64,000 nucleotides of DNA from Aphelenchoides besseyi. Taxonomy: Eukaryota > Nematoda > Chromadorea > Rhabditida > Aphelenchoididae. The stretch covers positions 3,720,001 through 3,784,000 of the forward strand of contig JAMPIQ010000002.1 in NCBI GenBank assembly GCA_024699855.1, written 5' to 3'. The translations under genes and the position numbers were made by a program. The notes beneath the pieces were generated by a model. It was not told where the DNA came from and ran no database searches. It saw nothing but the letters and a program-made list of their open reading frames with translations. Positions 1 through 11,486 of this stretch are shown here, in pieces (position 1 is the stretch's first letter; each line of letters opens with the position of its first letter).

Positions 1-404
1 TCCAACTCATCCGGTTCGCGGGTTTCAACGTCGCTATCGACTTCGAGATTCGTCTCTTCGTCGTTCTGTTCACTGACGACTTGTTCTTCACGATCATCGG
101 TTGGTTCATTCGACGTGTTCTGTTGATCGTTGTTTTCGTCCGAAGCCGATAGATCGAAAGGTTCGGGTTCTTTGTTTTCGACTGAAGTTCCTAATTGAAC
201 GTTCGAATTGTCCGAGGGATTAGAATCGAACTGTTGATTGTTGTTTTGAATCTCAAAACCATTGGCTCCGTAAATCGATTGACGTTTCGCACGCAGAGCA
301 GAAACCGTCGATTCTCCGATTGTGATCAACAAAAAGATCTAAAAATGAAAATGCAAAACGATCACAACGTTGAAACTCACGGTAATCACAGTTTTTGCGT
401 TCAT
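1..404 (-). CDS. Secreted acidic protein, 5' part only (runs off the window edge)
   Basis: Two exons: 381-404 (8 codons from ATG at 404) and 338 down to the window edge, joined over a 42-base GT...AG intron. The joined N-terminus is a good signal peptide (short start, then IFLLITIGESTVSA), followed by a basic RAKR motif that could be a furin-type cleavage site. The rest is polar and very acidic, rich in Asp, Glu, Asn, Ser and Thr with no cysteines, so it looks disordered. I do not recognise a family. It could be a propeptide-bearing secreted protein or the N-terminus of a longer extracellular protein; the 3' end is missing. Confidence 0.6.
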
Positions 405-1036
405 GTTCAGCGACAACTCTATCGGTATACTGATTCCCATCTGACGGTCAGCGGCTTTTTATTTCGTTCAAAGCGTTCGAATTGCAAGCGATTTACATTT
501 CAATTTGCGGTGAATAACCGGACTTACGAAACCCAGCATTTCGTGCATTGAAGCTTCGCATTCATCCATACACTCACGCCTGTGATTTTTCGACTTCCGC
601 TTAGTTCACTGAACTTCGTTACTTTCAAACAAATGTGTCGACAGAGCAAAAATGAAAGAATAAGAGACGTAATGATAACCGAAGAACTGGATGGCACACA
701 GCAGAAGAAAGAAGGGTAATTGAATTGGGATCTTGGTCGGAAATCCGGACTGTCGCTTCGCTTGTCCACGAGTTGTCTACGTATCATGGGAACACGTGGT
801 TTCAAATTCGATTCCACTGTGTTCTTGCTGTTGGTTTGCATGTTTCAACAAAGTTAGAACAAGTGTAAGTGTTTCGAGTTTATGATTCCCGACTTTTGGT
901 TTCTGCCCACGTCTTCGAAAACCCACCAGTTTTTGAAGAACATCGATTCGTTTCATTTCCGTCGTAATTTGCCATTTGTTTTTGACAACAAACTGTCCAT
1001 TCTAACACTTCTAATGCGTCGACCAACCGTCTGTTA
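405..1036. other. Intergenic, no supported gene
   Basis: Open frames exist on the minus strand (524-841) and a short plus-strand frame with a hydrophobic stretch begins at ATG 784 but stops after about 23 codons. A GTAAGT-like donor lies near 863, so a 5' exon of the following plus-strand frame could be here, but I could not connect it in frame with confidence. Confidence 0.4.
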
Positions 1037-1495
1037 GTGACAAAGAAACGAATTTCGTTTGCTAAAATTTGGTTTAAAAACTCGGTCGTGGTGCTTCGTG
1101 TTCTTCAGATTTCGGATCTCATTGCTCTAAATTTTAGCGTCAAAATTCTCTTCCGTGTAGCAGAAGAACATCGTTTTGAATTGTACTACTATTTCGGAGT
1201 GATATGCCTCGTCGCTTGGTTTGTCTTTAACTTGTACGCTCTTCGAGATTGGGTTTGTCCCTCTTTCTTTCCACCCATTTACACCGCCGATGGTCATCTA
1301 AAATCCGAATTGGACTCGAAGACCCGTGAGTTTTTGATGCGAGCAAAAATCAGCAACACGATGTGCATTCCAACTGCCGTTGTGGTTATTCCGAATAGTG
1401 GTGAGATCGACGGGCGACGAAACGCGTTCTGTAAAATCGAGAGCGGTCGATCTTCGATGGCCACAGAAAACGAGCCGATACGAACAATCAGCTAG
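1037..1495 (+). CDS. Possible exon(s) of a membrane protein
   Basis: An open frame of about 150 codons with no ATG at its start; it opens right after a TCTGTTAG acceptor, so it would be a 3' exon. It contains one clear hydrophobic segment (around YYYFGVICLVAWFVFNLYAL, residues 50-69), then a polar tail and a stop. A plus-strand AATAAA lies 32 bases after the stop, which supports a real 3' end. No family recognised and the 5' exon is not identified. Confidence 0.3.
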   Translation: MTKKRISFAKIWFKNSVVVLRVLQISDLIALNFSVKILFRVAEEHRFELYYYFGVICLVAWFVFNLYALRDWVCPSFFPPIYTADGHLKSELDSKTREFLMRAKISNTMCIPTAVVVIPNSGEIDGRRNAFCKIESGRSSMATENEPIRTIS

Positions 1496-1514
1496 TGGTC
1501 GTCAACAAACTTGT

Positions 1515-1532
1515 TTTATTTTAAGGAATAAA
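1515..1532. terminator. Back-to-back poly(A) signals of convergent genes
   Basis: TTTATT at 1515-1520 is a minus-strand AATAAA, 81 bases beyond the stop of the minus-strand gene at 1601. AATAAA at 1527-1532 serves the plus-strand frame ending at 1495. The two 3' ends would overlap. Confidence 0.5.
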
Positions 1533-1600
1533 CGCATTTAACGAAGTTCAGGTATAAATATGAGATAACATCAAAGTATTTACAGACATGAATAAGAGCG

Positions 1601-2308
1601 TCAATTGGATGCTCTTCGCAAATTGATTGATTTCACGTTCTGAGCGGGATCATTAGCGATATCGAACAGTTGACGTTTGTTTTTGACGGCAATCGATTTC
1701 GGTCGTTGCTTCTCATACAATCGTGGAGCTTCACGTTTCAATCGTTGACGTCTAGCTAAACGAGCTTCAAAAGTGTCGTTTTCACGTTGAAATTGTTTAA
1801 ATCGTTCGGGAGTAAGACTGTTCTTCATGTATTCGCGCATTAAATCTAAATCCCGATCTACAACTCGAATGAACAGTCGTCGTATACCTTTGATATCCTT
1901 TTCATTGACATTGTTCTCACGAGCCGATTGAACTAGTTGATATAAGTCTGCCTGCAGAAATCGTGTTTAACTCTATTACTGTTCCCTTCAACTACCTGAT
2001 CACTTTCGTTCAAATACAACGCATAAGGCGACATCGGACAATCCGATTTATTCGACGGCTTGTAATAACGTTGACGTTGTTTTGGTCCATTGGACTATAA
2101 TCAATTCGTTTGGAATAAGAACACAAAGATTGCAAATTACCGTTTTCAACGGCTTTTGAGCCAATCCACCTCCGAATATCTTCGGCATAATCACACTTCG
2201 ATATTGGGCAGACGAGTCGATAGGCGCTGTGTCCATTGACTTGGCAAATTGTAGCTCCGCATTGGCTGTTAGTAGGGTCAATAAAAGGTAGAGCCCTCTC
2301 AGTAACAT
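1601..2308 (-). CDS. Secreted protein of unknown function, 205 residues
   Basis: Three exons: 2141-2308, 1996-2094 and 1601-1951, total 618 bases including stop, all junctions GT...AG and in phase. The first 18 or so residues are a strong signal peptide (LLRGLYLLLTLLTANA). The middle is polar and basic. The last exon is a highly charged alpha-helical region rich in Arg, Glu and Lys, with DLYQLVQSARENNV followed by repeated basic-acidic pairs. Only two or three cysteines, no transmembrane segment after the signal peptide. No family recognised; it is probably an exported nematode-specific helical protein. Confidence 0.7.
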
Positions 2309-2811
2309 TGTAGGTTCTCTTAGTAACTATTCAAAAGCAACTGGTTAGAAATGAGAGCAACGAATATCCGAGGTCCACAGTATGAAATCTCGAGGAAATG
2401 AACCTCAAAATCCTCACGGTTCGCATTTCTGACCAAATTTGTCGGTCTATTTATTTCGGGAACTCAGCAGCCATCACTCGTGGTCGAGCAACTTTTGGCC
2501 GATTCCCGAACGTTACGCGCGCATATCGAAATGACCACTCGATCGGTTTGTTCAGCGGGTTTGGGGCTTACGAGATGACCACAGAATCGGGACCTTGTGT
2601 GCAAATATGGAGCGAAAAGGAAAAGTTCGATGAGCAGAGGATTTAGTCGGAATGTCACGAACTTCGTTTCGGATGAGCATCAGAATTACGATTTCATCAA
2701 AGCAGATGACCACTATCTCGACCTTTTCATTTTGTTTATCCAAATGCAATTAGTCGCATATCCGCGTTTTCAATTCAATTTCATTACTAACTATACGAAC
2801 ATCAATATTAT
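2309..2811. other. Intergenic, nothing recognised
   Basis: About 500 bases between two minus-strand genes. The open frames seen on both strands overlap each other and have no signal peptide, splice structure or family resemblance. Confidence 0.5.
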
Positions 2812-4206
2812 TTACAAATAAGTGAGCAAAAAAGCGAGCAGTAAATTTACAAACCACATTGAAAGTGTCGAGGAATTCGAAGCTACGAAGCCGATTTGAG
2901 CAGACTCATTCATCTTGAATATGACCGGATGTCGGCGCAAGATATTTTCAGCAATCCGCCAGCCGGGAGTCTGATCGGTGTGCATTAGTCCCGACTTTAG
3001 AGCAAAGATTCTGACATCTGAGCGTCCAGTCAATTTCAGTGTCATGTCGACATTCTGAATACAATCACACGCGTTTTTAATGTACACTGTTTTCCTACGT
3101 CTTCGAATAGAAGATCTTCTGGTTCCAGAGTAATTATCAATCCATTCTCCAATTCAAACCGCACGCTTGGAATCTTGTTCACTTTTGACTTGAACACGTA
3201 GTAACGATTGGGTTCAAATTCGACTGCATTTGTCATATGAAAGATCAAATCGATTACGAAACTCGGGCCTGTGGTGATCGATGAACCGACAATAATCGAT
3301 CCAATTTGGTTTTCAACTACAAATTTAACAATCTTTGTGTGTGATTTCGGACTCTCACCTTTGAAGCCGTGATCTCGAAGGCGGACTGTGGCACTTTTGA
3401 TTTTGAAAGACCAATTGCTAGAGGCGGGAACAAACTTGAACTGTTGCACTTGACTCTCCGTGGGGTTGATTGTCAACATTCCACTATGATCACCGAATAA
3501 CTTAACTTCCGGCAACATCGATAACATGAAGATTTTGCTGTTGAATTGACCCGTAAGTTTGCAAATGAACGATTCTCCTTGATTTTCAATCCCCAAACCG
3601 AAGATTCCATCGGCACTATTACCTTTGCGTAGAACGTGTTTTACAGCGGCAAATGATTGAAGAAACGAAGGCTCGAAATTTTCGATCTAAAGGCACCCAT
3701 TTGAAATAGCAATTAGTGATACAAACCTTAATGAGATCAGTGAACATGAAACCCGATCCCTCACCCAAATTGTTGAAAGAAACATTTTGAATGATGGCAG
3801 TGGAGGACAAGCTGAACACTTTCGTCGTGAATATTGTTGTCAAGAGTTTACCTCGAATCGTAGAAGTTTGATGGTTGAGTTCCTTGAGCACAATTGTCTG
3901 CCCCACATAATTTGTCATAGACCCAAAAAAAATTTGCGTCAACGATTAAACGCATATTAAACTTCTGTTCTGTAACTGCCATCTCATAATCGTCCGTTTC
4001 ATCTTGTTACCTGGAGTTCCAATCGCAACGGAAATAAGAGCAGTAGCTAAATTCAATGTCTTTCTAATACTTTACTGTAGTTGCTCACAATTCACTGAGT
4101 TCCATCGAATATCCAGCGGTTCTCTGGTGTTGTTTGTTGAGCTAATTAGCCGGTCGTAAATCAAAATGAAAAAAGACGCAAAAGCAAACTGACGAAATCT
4201 AATCAT
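2812..4206 (-). CDS. Signal-peptide and GPI-anchor-type surface protein
   Basis: Starts at ATG 4206 with a signal peptide (MIRFRQFAFASFFILIYDRL). A short Cys-bearing N-terminal part spans two exons. A tiny 7- or 13-base exon may follow; this join is the least certain. The body then runs continuously from about 3890 to 3055 with one intron near 3690-3730 and a 44-base intron near 3055-3098. The last exon ends in a hydrophobic tail (STLSMWFVNLLLAFLLTYL) with no cytoplasmic residues after it, the pattern of a GPI-anchor signal. The body is beta-rich with alternating hydrophobics and faintly recalls nematode CUB-like surface proteins, but I cannot confirm that. About 370 residues. Confidence 0.6.
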
Positions 4207-4859
4207 CGGTACACTTTTACGACTGATTGGGGAGTCAAAATGATTAATTGAATAATGGAATTTGATCGCCTTTATACAGTCGACTTCGATTCTTTTGTTC
4301 GTTGAGAGAACGAAAGGTCGCTGCTGATAAGCGAAGTGATCAGGAGCGTTGGACGACTTCGATCGGATGACAAGGTTAGGTGCGACTTTAATTTGCTTGA
4401 CGGATTAGAAGACGAAGAAATCACAAGGTTTGAAAATCGTTTATGCAACTGTGCAAAAGCTAATTAATGACGTTTTGTTTATTAGTCTTGGGATAATTGA
4501 AGAGATAACGTTTTTCCAAGGACATCAATGTTAATTAATTCGATGGATGGATTCAAGAATCGTTACGCCATTTCGATTCTATTTTAAGTGCAACGTGGTG
4601 TTTGAGGCTTCGCACATCGAAGAGCTTTTCAGTCACGAGAACACGGCCGCAAAAGAGAGGACAGATCTCGAAGTAAACAAGCTGTTTTGCTTCGTCTTTT
4701 GGAACGTTTGAAATTCTGTTTTTTCGTCCACTTGTTGTTTTTCTTTGTTTTGGAAGATTGGTTTTTGTTTTCGATTGAGTGCGAATTGACTTTGTTTTTA
4801 TCGGGAGTGCGAAGTCCTTTTACATTGTCGAGTATTACAGAAACGAATTCAACATCGAA
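4207..4859. other. Intergenic between divergent genes
   Basis: Promoter region shared by the minus-strand surface protein and the plus-strand methyltransferase. A TATTACAG at about 4833-4840, 19 bases before the methyltransferase ATG, could be a trans-splice acceptor. Nothing else recognised. Confidence 0.45.
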
Positions 4860-5677
4860 ATGTCTCATCCCATCAGCGCTCAATCGAATTTCGAGCTTGT
4901 AAGTGATCTGAAAGGTGAGTTCAGTTGCTCTTGGCGATTCACGTTCTTTTGCAGCAAAGGGTGTATTTCACAGTAACGAAGTTGAACGAGTGATGAGTTC
5001 GATTGATCGCGCAGATTTTTGTAGTGATGAGCCTTATGTCGATTCGCCTCAACCAATCGGCTACGGAGCAACAATTTCGGCTCCGCACATGCACGCAACC
5101 GCATTAGAAGTTCTCATCGATATAATCAAACCGAATTCACGTATTTTGGACGTTGGATGTGGTTCGGGGTATTTGACGGCTTGCTTTGCAAAATTGGTTT
5201 GCTATTGAATATGAAGAGCAATAATCGTGGATCCAATTTAGTTGGGATCTGAAGGTGCAGCTATTGGTATTGAACATATAGAAGAGCTTGTTGAGTTGTC
5301 GAAGAAAAATGTTTCCAAACACAATGGCGACCTATTGGAGTCCGGAAAAGTTCAATTTGTTTTGGGAGACGGTCGAAACGGTCATCCGGATGCGGCGCCT
5401 TACGACGTGATTCATGTTGGTAGGTTCATTTATGTGACCAGTTGATAAACGATGAACAATTCTAGGTGCTGCAGCTACAGAACTGCATAAGAAGTTGATC
5501 GAACAATTGGCGGTAAATGGACGCATGCTCATACCAGTTGGTCAAGACGAATTCGATCAGCGATTTATGGCTGTCGAAAAATGTGAAGACGGGTCGATTC
5601 AACAGCGTACGATAGCACACGTGGTTTATGTGCCCTTAACAGACGCCGAGAAACAATGGAACAAATCGTTCTATTAA
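4860..5677 (+). CDS. pcm-1: Protein-L-isoaspartate O-methyltransferase
   Basis: Repairs age-damaged proteins by methylating L-isoaspartyl residues with S-adenosylmethionine, in the cytosol. Four exons (4860-4914, 4955-5196, 5242-5419, 5466-5677) give 228 residues, the normal family length. Seen directly: the N-terminal ELVSDLKAKG helix; the conserved substrate-side block with DSPQPIGYGATISAPHMHA; the SAM-binding motif I ILDVGCGSGYLTA (residues about 81-93); the GDGRNG acidic loop; and the family's C-terminal RxMxPVGQ-like LIPVGQ. The ATG at 4860 is chosen because it gives the standard N-terminus; the frame is open further upstream but that part has no family match. Converges on the ODR-2-like gene, 228 bases away. 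Confidence 0.95.
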
Positions 5678-5766
5678 CCTCCTCAATCGCTTATTTACGA
5701 CTTACACCAGTGCTGATCTCTGTAGCCAAAATACGAACAACGTTCCGTGTGCCTGTTTCCAACTCA

Positions 5767-5772
5767 AATAAA
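5767..5772 (+). terminator. Poly(A) signal of the methyltransferase gene
   Basis: AATAAA 90 bases after the stop codon at 5677. Confidence 0.5.
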
Positions 5773-5905
5773 CCGAGGGTTTGTGTTTGTATATCTTTAA
5801 TCAAAAAACAAGCATTCGAGAGCAAAAGTGGCAGAGTGGAAAATGAGCGTGTGAAAGTCATGAGAATAATCAGATAGAACTTAAATGACGAAGTCAACTT
5901 AGAAA

Positions 5906-6739
5906 TTAAACGTGATGTAGAGTTAAAAGTGAGAAAATGAGTCCGATAAACAGTCCGATTGCATTCGGTTGTGTATGAGTTTGCGATGACTGAGATGCGG
6001 CATTACAACGGTCCCCGAAGCACGCGCACAGATTGACTTCACCAAATATCTGAGGCGCAGTCCGTGGATTGTTGAAGAGAACGGTACGTGGCAAACTTCG
6101 ACAAAGATCCAACTGAAATAACAGTTGTATTATCGACGAATCCATTTACTTACTTGAGTAAACCGATGAGTTCGAAGAGCACTCAAGTTGAAGTCGTGTG
6201 TTAATATCCGATTGATACAACCGCGAATGTATTTGAAGCCAAGAAAAACACCTAAAAAGCAATTGAAATCGAAGTGCAATGTATTTCTTCACCTCCTTCA
6301 ACATTTGCTTCCACCAAACTCACGCAAACCGAACCGCACTCGACTGTCGGCATTTTTTCGAAATCACTCGGATGTTCGCAGCGATCGGTAAAAATCTTAA
6401 AGAACATTCGTGTACTACGCAGTCTAATCACCAATTACCTTTGGTTGAACATACAAGTGTTGTAAACGATCCCAATTGTTCTGATAGCTCATACTCATGC
6501 ACGAGTAACATTGAAACTTCTTTGCGACGGGACCTGCAACAACTGAATTCATTAGAAATAAGCTACACCTATGGCTATTAAAGATATTATGTTATTTTCG
6601 CACCATAATTAGATTCCATATCGTTGTAAGCACTTGAAGCGGTAGCCAATCGACCGCCAACTCTCGAGGCTTTTGCCGATTTCTGTTGCTCTAAGAGTTG
6701 ACTGACAAAAAGTGCCAATGTGAGAAGAGTGAAACGCAT
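5906..6739 (-). CDS. ODR-2/HOT-like Ly6 GPI-anchored protein
   Basis: Five exons (6604-6739, 6439-6533, 6293-6395, 6154-6251, 5906-6112) sum to 639 bases, 212 residues. Order: signal peptide (MRFTLLTLALFVSQLL); a linker; a Ly6/uPAR-type cysteine region opening with KFQCYSCMS and followed by FTDRCEHP, ECGSVC, RGCIN and closing with CACFGDRCN, the CxxDxCN end typical of three-finger domains; then a hydrophobic GPI-anchor tail (NAIGLFIGLIFSLLTL). The CYSCMS...Y...W...FTDRC spacing resembles the nematode ODR-2/HOT family, which acts on neurons in olfactory circuits; that subfamily placement is inference. Ly6 family membership is well supported by the cysteine pattern. Confidence 0.85.
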
Positions 6740-8943
6740 GGACGTTTCCTCGACCCACAAATGTCCAATCGTAGTTGGTGGAACGGTCGATGGAACCAAC
6801 GAAGACCGTTGATCCCAAACGAGCGTCGGATATGAGAGACCCAGCTGGACGTGTTGTTATACCGATTGTCAATCAAAAAATGTTGATTAGCAATCGGATG
6901 TCGTCAGATACAAAGTCAAATCTACGTTTCGTAATGCCGAGCGGATCGTCCGTCGTCTTCGCGAGCGCATCCCACCAAATAGGTGGATGTTGACAGAATG
7001 GTTGTTGTGTCCGAAAGCAACTCCCGATTAATACGATTGACCACTCGCGAAAAGATGTTGAGGTATGTTTTAAGGCTCAACGAACAATTAAAATGATGGG
7101 AGCCGACAAACGTTCAACACGGAAAACGAAAACGAGAAACAATCGATCATTGTAAGTGAACGGAAATCGCGGCAAATTGCTCAGATGAATCGATCGAAAA
7201 CGCGCGTCTTTTGATCGCCGCCGCCCATTGGACCACAAGGTGAATGCAAATTAGATTAACCGTCAGCTGGATTGTGAGAAACAAAACTACGCAATAGCAA
7301 GAAGAATAGGAAAAGCAGACAAATTCACAGTCGCATGTCATTCAGCGGATCAATCAAACCTCATCATAATCGTGACTCAACAGGTGAATCGAAAACTTAA
7401 AAGAAAAACCTTGAAATGGTGTTTGTATGAATTAGTTTGACTTTAATGTTAAGAGCAATGGGAATCGATCAATGTAACTGGTTGTAGAAGCTTTCAATAT
7501 TTGACCAATGGTGCTCTGCAGCTCTCGATAAACCCGGCAAATTAGTCACCTGCCAAAACCAACAGATCTGCTCATTCATCTTTGTTATGATTGAAACACG
7601 AAAAGCATCCGTTGTCCCAGCATTTGAAAGCTTTGTCGCGTTGATACATTCACTGCTGACCAACGAAGAATGTCCACTTGCCATCATCAATTACTTTTGA
7701 TGTTCTGAGCATGACGGTTTAAGACAATCAATAGAAACGTGTCTGATATTCGACCAGTCACTCCGAAGCATACGGATGTCAAATAGACAGAACTACTCAG
7801 AAAGACTGTTAAACGAAAGGAACGTAGAGATTATTACAACGATAAACTCTCTAGTTGACTTTAAAAAAGCTCTGGAAACATATTGAAATGAAAGAGATGA
7901 AGTTTAATGGCAAAAAGCAACCACCGAACTTCCGATTCTGCGCAGTTCACGTTCTTTTTGGCCTCGTACGGTTCATAGCCAAGGAATGCATAGCAATCAA
8001 ACCTTCGAACAACACTATCACAATGTTTTCTAACTTCTTTAAAAAAATACGATAGTCGTTGTATCATCAGGCGGTTTGTGCACGCGCATCGTATTGCCGC
8101 CAATTTTCCTCTTCGTCGCCACTCGAATTGGATTTGCCGAGTACTTTCGTGGGTTTCGAGTTGAAATTGGATGTTGATCGAATTTTACGGTCATTTCGAT
8201 AGCTTTCAGTCAAGAGGATGTTTGTATTCTCGAAGGAGGATAACTCGAAAACGTTTGACCAATTTCCCTCTTTCGAAACTCAAGATGTGAAAAACCGTAA
8301 AAGTTTGCGCAAGACCACAGATTACAATGCCAATGAAAGTGAATTTGGTATACGAGTGAAAAGGTAGGATTGTGGTTAAATGTCCGCATGAACGCCCACC
8401 GAATACCTGTGTCTTTCAATTAAGCTCAAATTCAACTTCAGAAACACGATTCGTGAAAGTTCAGCACGCAAACGAATTGCAAAAATAAGCTCCAGGAATC
8501 GAGTTAATTGTGTAAATGATTGAACAGACAACTCCTGAGAACTTTTGGATCGTCATAACAGGAGTCATGAGTTGGAACAAGAAAATTTCGAGGAAGAAGT
8601 GCAAAAAAGAATCCCGAAGCACACAGAAAATCTCCGCATTATTACTTGCCATTCATCTGCTTCAGTATTTTCATATTCAGCTCTCTTCTTCGTTTTTTCG
8701 TTCATAAGAAGCGAATGCAATGGTCGCCAGTCTCGATCTTCCAAGTGGTATAATGAACATCTAGAAAAGCAAGTGAGTTCGTGGCCAACTTGCCATTGAC
8801 CCTTCAATTCCCTCTTCTCGTCGCCAAAGGTGACCGACGGTAATCGCCGGAAATAAAGGAAACGCAGGGAAAACATTGTGAACGTTTAGTGGTGTTTACA
8901 TCCGAGACGCCGAATTAGACGTTTGAATTAACCACACGGTTAA
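6740..8943. other. 2.2-kb intergenic region, no supported gene
   Basis: Small open frames occur on both strands, for example a Cys-rich hydrophobic minus-strand frame at 7147-7341 and frames near 7855-8103 and 8461-8876, but they overlap antisense frames, lack splice structure and match no family. The first part would hold the promoter of the minus-strand Ly6 gene. Confidence 0.5.
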
Positions 8944-9528
8944 TTATTTTTTCAACATTTGTTTCGAAAACCCACCGTAGCTTTTGGTCGGATATCTATA
9001 GACCATCTCTTCTTTCTCAAGCATCGATGTTCGAACGAATTCACGACGCAAATCCTCTTCGAGTTCCGCTTCAGCTTGAGCTCTCGCTACTGCCGGATCG
9101 TATGGAAGCAATTCACCGCGATTGCCACTTCGCAGCCGTGTGACTGTTGCTGCAGAGCTTGTGGACGAAAGACCCGTAAAGACGACGATGATCGACAAAA
9201 TGAATTCAAACAATCGAAGTCGTGTTTTGTCAACAACTCGCTTTTCGACGTGCCGTTTATGCTGACCTTCAACCTGATCGTTTAGTCCCAAACGGCCGTC
9301 GTGTTTCAAAATGATTCGCTGGTGTTCTGATGCCCGGGCCCATCTGCGGGCTTTTCTTCGCATCGCATCGCTGGTGATGAACTAAAAACAAGGCAAAACG
9401 GTTATTAATTACACGCAATTGATAAACAAAAGCGGGACCACGTTTCGGCAGAACTTCGGAAACATAAACACAACGGGAATTAGCAGCAAAAGTTCGAAAA
9501 AGATCTTAAACAAAGTTTCGAGACACAT
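8944..9528 (-). CDS. Small two-segment membrane protein, unknown family
   Basis: Model: exon 9415-9528 from ATG 9528, then exon 8944-9381, 183 residues. The first exon is strongly hydrophobic (FFELLLLIPVVFMF and VVPLLFINC). The second carries a basic segment (RRKARRWARASEHQR), a second hydrophobic stretch (FEFILSIIVVFTGLSSTSSA) and a charged helical tail ending in KQMLKK. The 3' exon is well supported by composition and length. The join uses a 33-base intron, shorter than the others in this window, so the first exon could belong to a different transcript or the boundary could be elsewhere. No family recognised. Confidence 0.5.
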
Positions 9529-11486
9529 TTGCAGAAGGAAACGAATTTAAAAACAATTTGGAGTTTAATTTCAATTGAATGTTTACGCTTTAGAACTCAT
9601 CTATTTGCTATCGTAGAAGACGAACAAACGACTACGTAGACCGTTTTCAACTTGATGATCACACAAACGCACGTTTAAACAAGCTCACGTCAATCCCGAG
9701 GTTACAAGCTGCTTCGAAATGAAATTCGAAATAGAAACTCGAATTGAATGCAACCGAAGTTCACAGAGTACGATATTTCGAAGTTTGAAAACGTTTTCAG
9801 CGTTTTTTGCGAATTCTCAGCAGTCAAGCGGTAAAATTGCCAGGCAGCTGGACACCGGAAATCGCCTGTTCCGCGCATAAACGGCAATTCGAAGACACTT
9901 CTTCGACTTGGAAATCATTTCGATATCCCGCCGAGAAAAACTACTGCGATGTCGTCGACATCCCATTGGACTTCATAACCCGGGAAGGTGCTCTCGCAAT
10001 GTGCGCATCCTTTCGGGCCCGAAACGTTGGGGATGCCGGTCCGCTTATGCTCGGATGCAAATCGCTTCCGACCTTCCGTCGGCCTCAGAATTCAAAAGCC
10101 AGAACTTGCCGTCAAAGTTCGCCGACTCTTTATTCTGTGACTTCGCTTTTATGAGGTCATTCCGAGCAGCGAACGAAGTTGCAACATCTCTACAACTGTT
10201 TTTTCGGATTTATGAATAAGGAACGGGAATAAAGTAACATAAATCGAAGTCCTCGTACTAACGCTCGAACAACTCCCCGGTTGGTGACATTTTGAGCAAA
10301 CAAATTAACCGCAACTGTCGGCATTCTTCCAAAGTCGAGAGTTTTATGCGAATGACACAAAGTGCGATTTTGACAACCTTGACGTGTTGGCAGCCAATTC
10401 ACACTCAATAACCGAATAATGATTCTGTGCGTATGATAAAAACGAGTAACTTAGACCGCACTTCCACTGCTCAACCAATATCGTCAATACGCTTCTTGTA
10501 CGAAGTCAACTGCAGTCGAAAAGATTTACGTCCAAACAAAACATACGAAGACAAAAAATCAGCCGCTCGAGATGATCGTTCCCTGAGGACTCGAAAGTGA
10601 AGATGCCAATAGCCGTCGATTATCTCAACAAACCCCGAGACTTCGTTGTCGAAATGGCCGTCGGGGATGTACAGGCGCGGAAGAAGACTCAAAGCTGCGG
10701 GGAATCGACGGAGCTGTTTGTCCACAACAAATGACCTCTAAGTTCTGGAAACATGTTTTGCAACAATCGAGTGGATTAGTGTCCATAAGTCATAAGCACA
10801 AAAACTGTATTCCTACAAGATTGTCGAAAATTGAAGCAAACCATTAGAATTTGAAAGTCAATTCACGGCCCAATTCTCCAGGTTCGCCAATCTGATGCAC
10901 GTGTTTTTACCGTTCCCCTACATTTCTCAATGTCGTTAATCAATTGTTGAATAATATATCTTTGAGATTTATAGCACAATGAGTCGAGCAGTTGCATTCT
11001 CATTAAAAACAGCAATCGCCATGGAAACTTTATCAATAGACGGACATTTCAATTGACTTCACCAAAACGATTAATCTGCCGACGCACGCATTTACGACCA
11101 CAATTTCAAAAGACTTACAATCGAGACAATTGGACACTCACGCGATGTTTAGTTTTTGAGTTATTCTCAGCTACAGATTCTCTCAAGTGAACTTACTTTC
11201 TTCGAGACCTCCAAAGGTAATGTTGTTGCGAAGCTCAACGGCCGCCTGATTCGAAACAATCAGAAGACGAATAGTTTTTACCATCCATTCAGTCTCCATG
11301 CACGCACATAAACGCTCGAACTACTACTGCACAACAACGATCGTTGACCACTTTGATGAAAAGTCTCGACTATCTTCACGAAAATCTCTCGACACGTTCA
11401 CACATTCGTTTCATTGACTAAAAAAGTGTTCATATTTTGGCTTCTTTATAACTACACATTACGATCGTACTAAGCAACAAAACAGA
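9529..11486. other. About 2-kb intergenic region
   Basis: No convincing gene. A minus-strand frame at 10471-10725 and a plus-strand frame at 9807-10154 are open for 80-115 codons but show no domain, signal peptide or connecting exons. They may be chance frames in a GC-balanced stretch. Confidence 0.45.

Noticed and set aside
524..841. Minus-strand 105-codon frame
   Set aside because: No ATG context or splice partners, and an antisense frame overlaps it.
4779..4859. N-terminal extension of the isoaspartate methyltransferase from ATG 4779
   Set aside because: The extension is not like any family member; the ATG at 4860 gives the standard N-terminus, and an acceptor-like TACAG lies between the two.
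7147..7341. Cys-rich hydrophobic minus-strand 64-codon frame
   Set aside because: Too short, no family match, no neighbouring exons, and the cysteines fall inside the hydrophobic stretch rather than in a secreted part.
10471..10725. Minus-strand frame starting MDKQLRRFPAAL
   Set aside because: Composition is plausible but no upstream or downstream exon, signal or family could be found.
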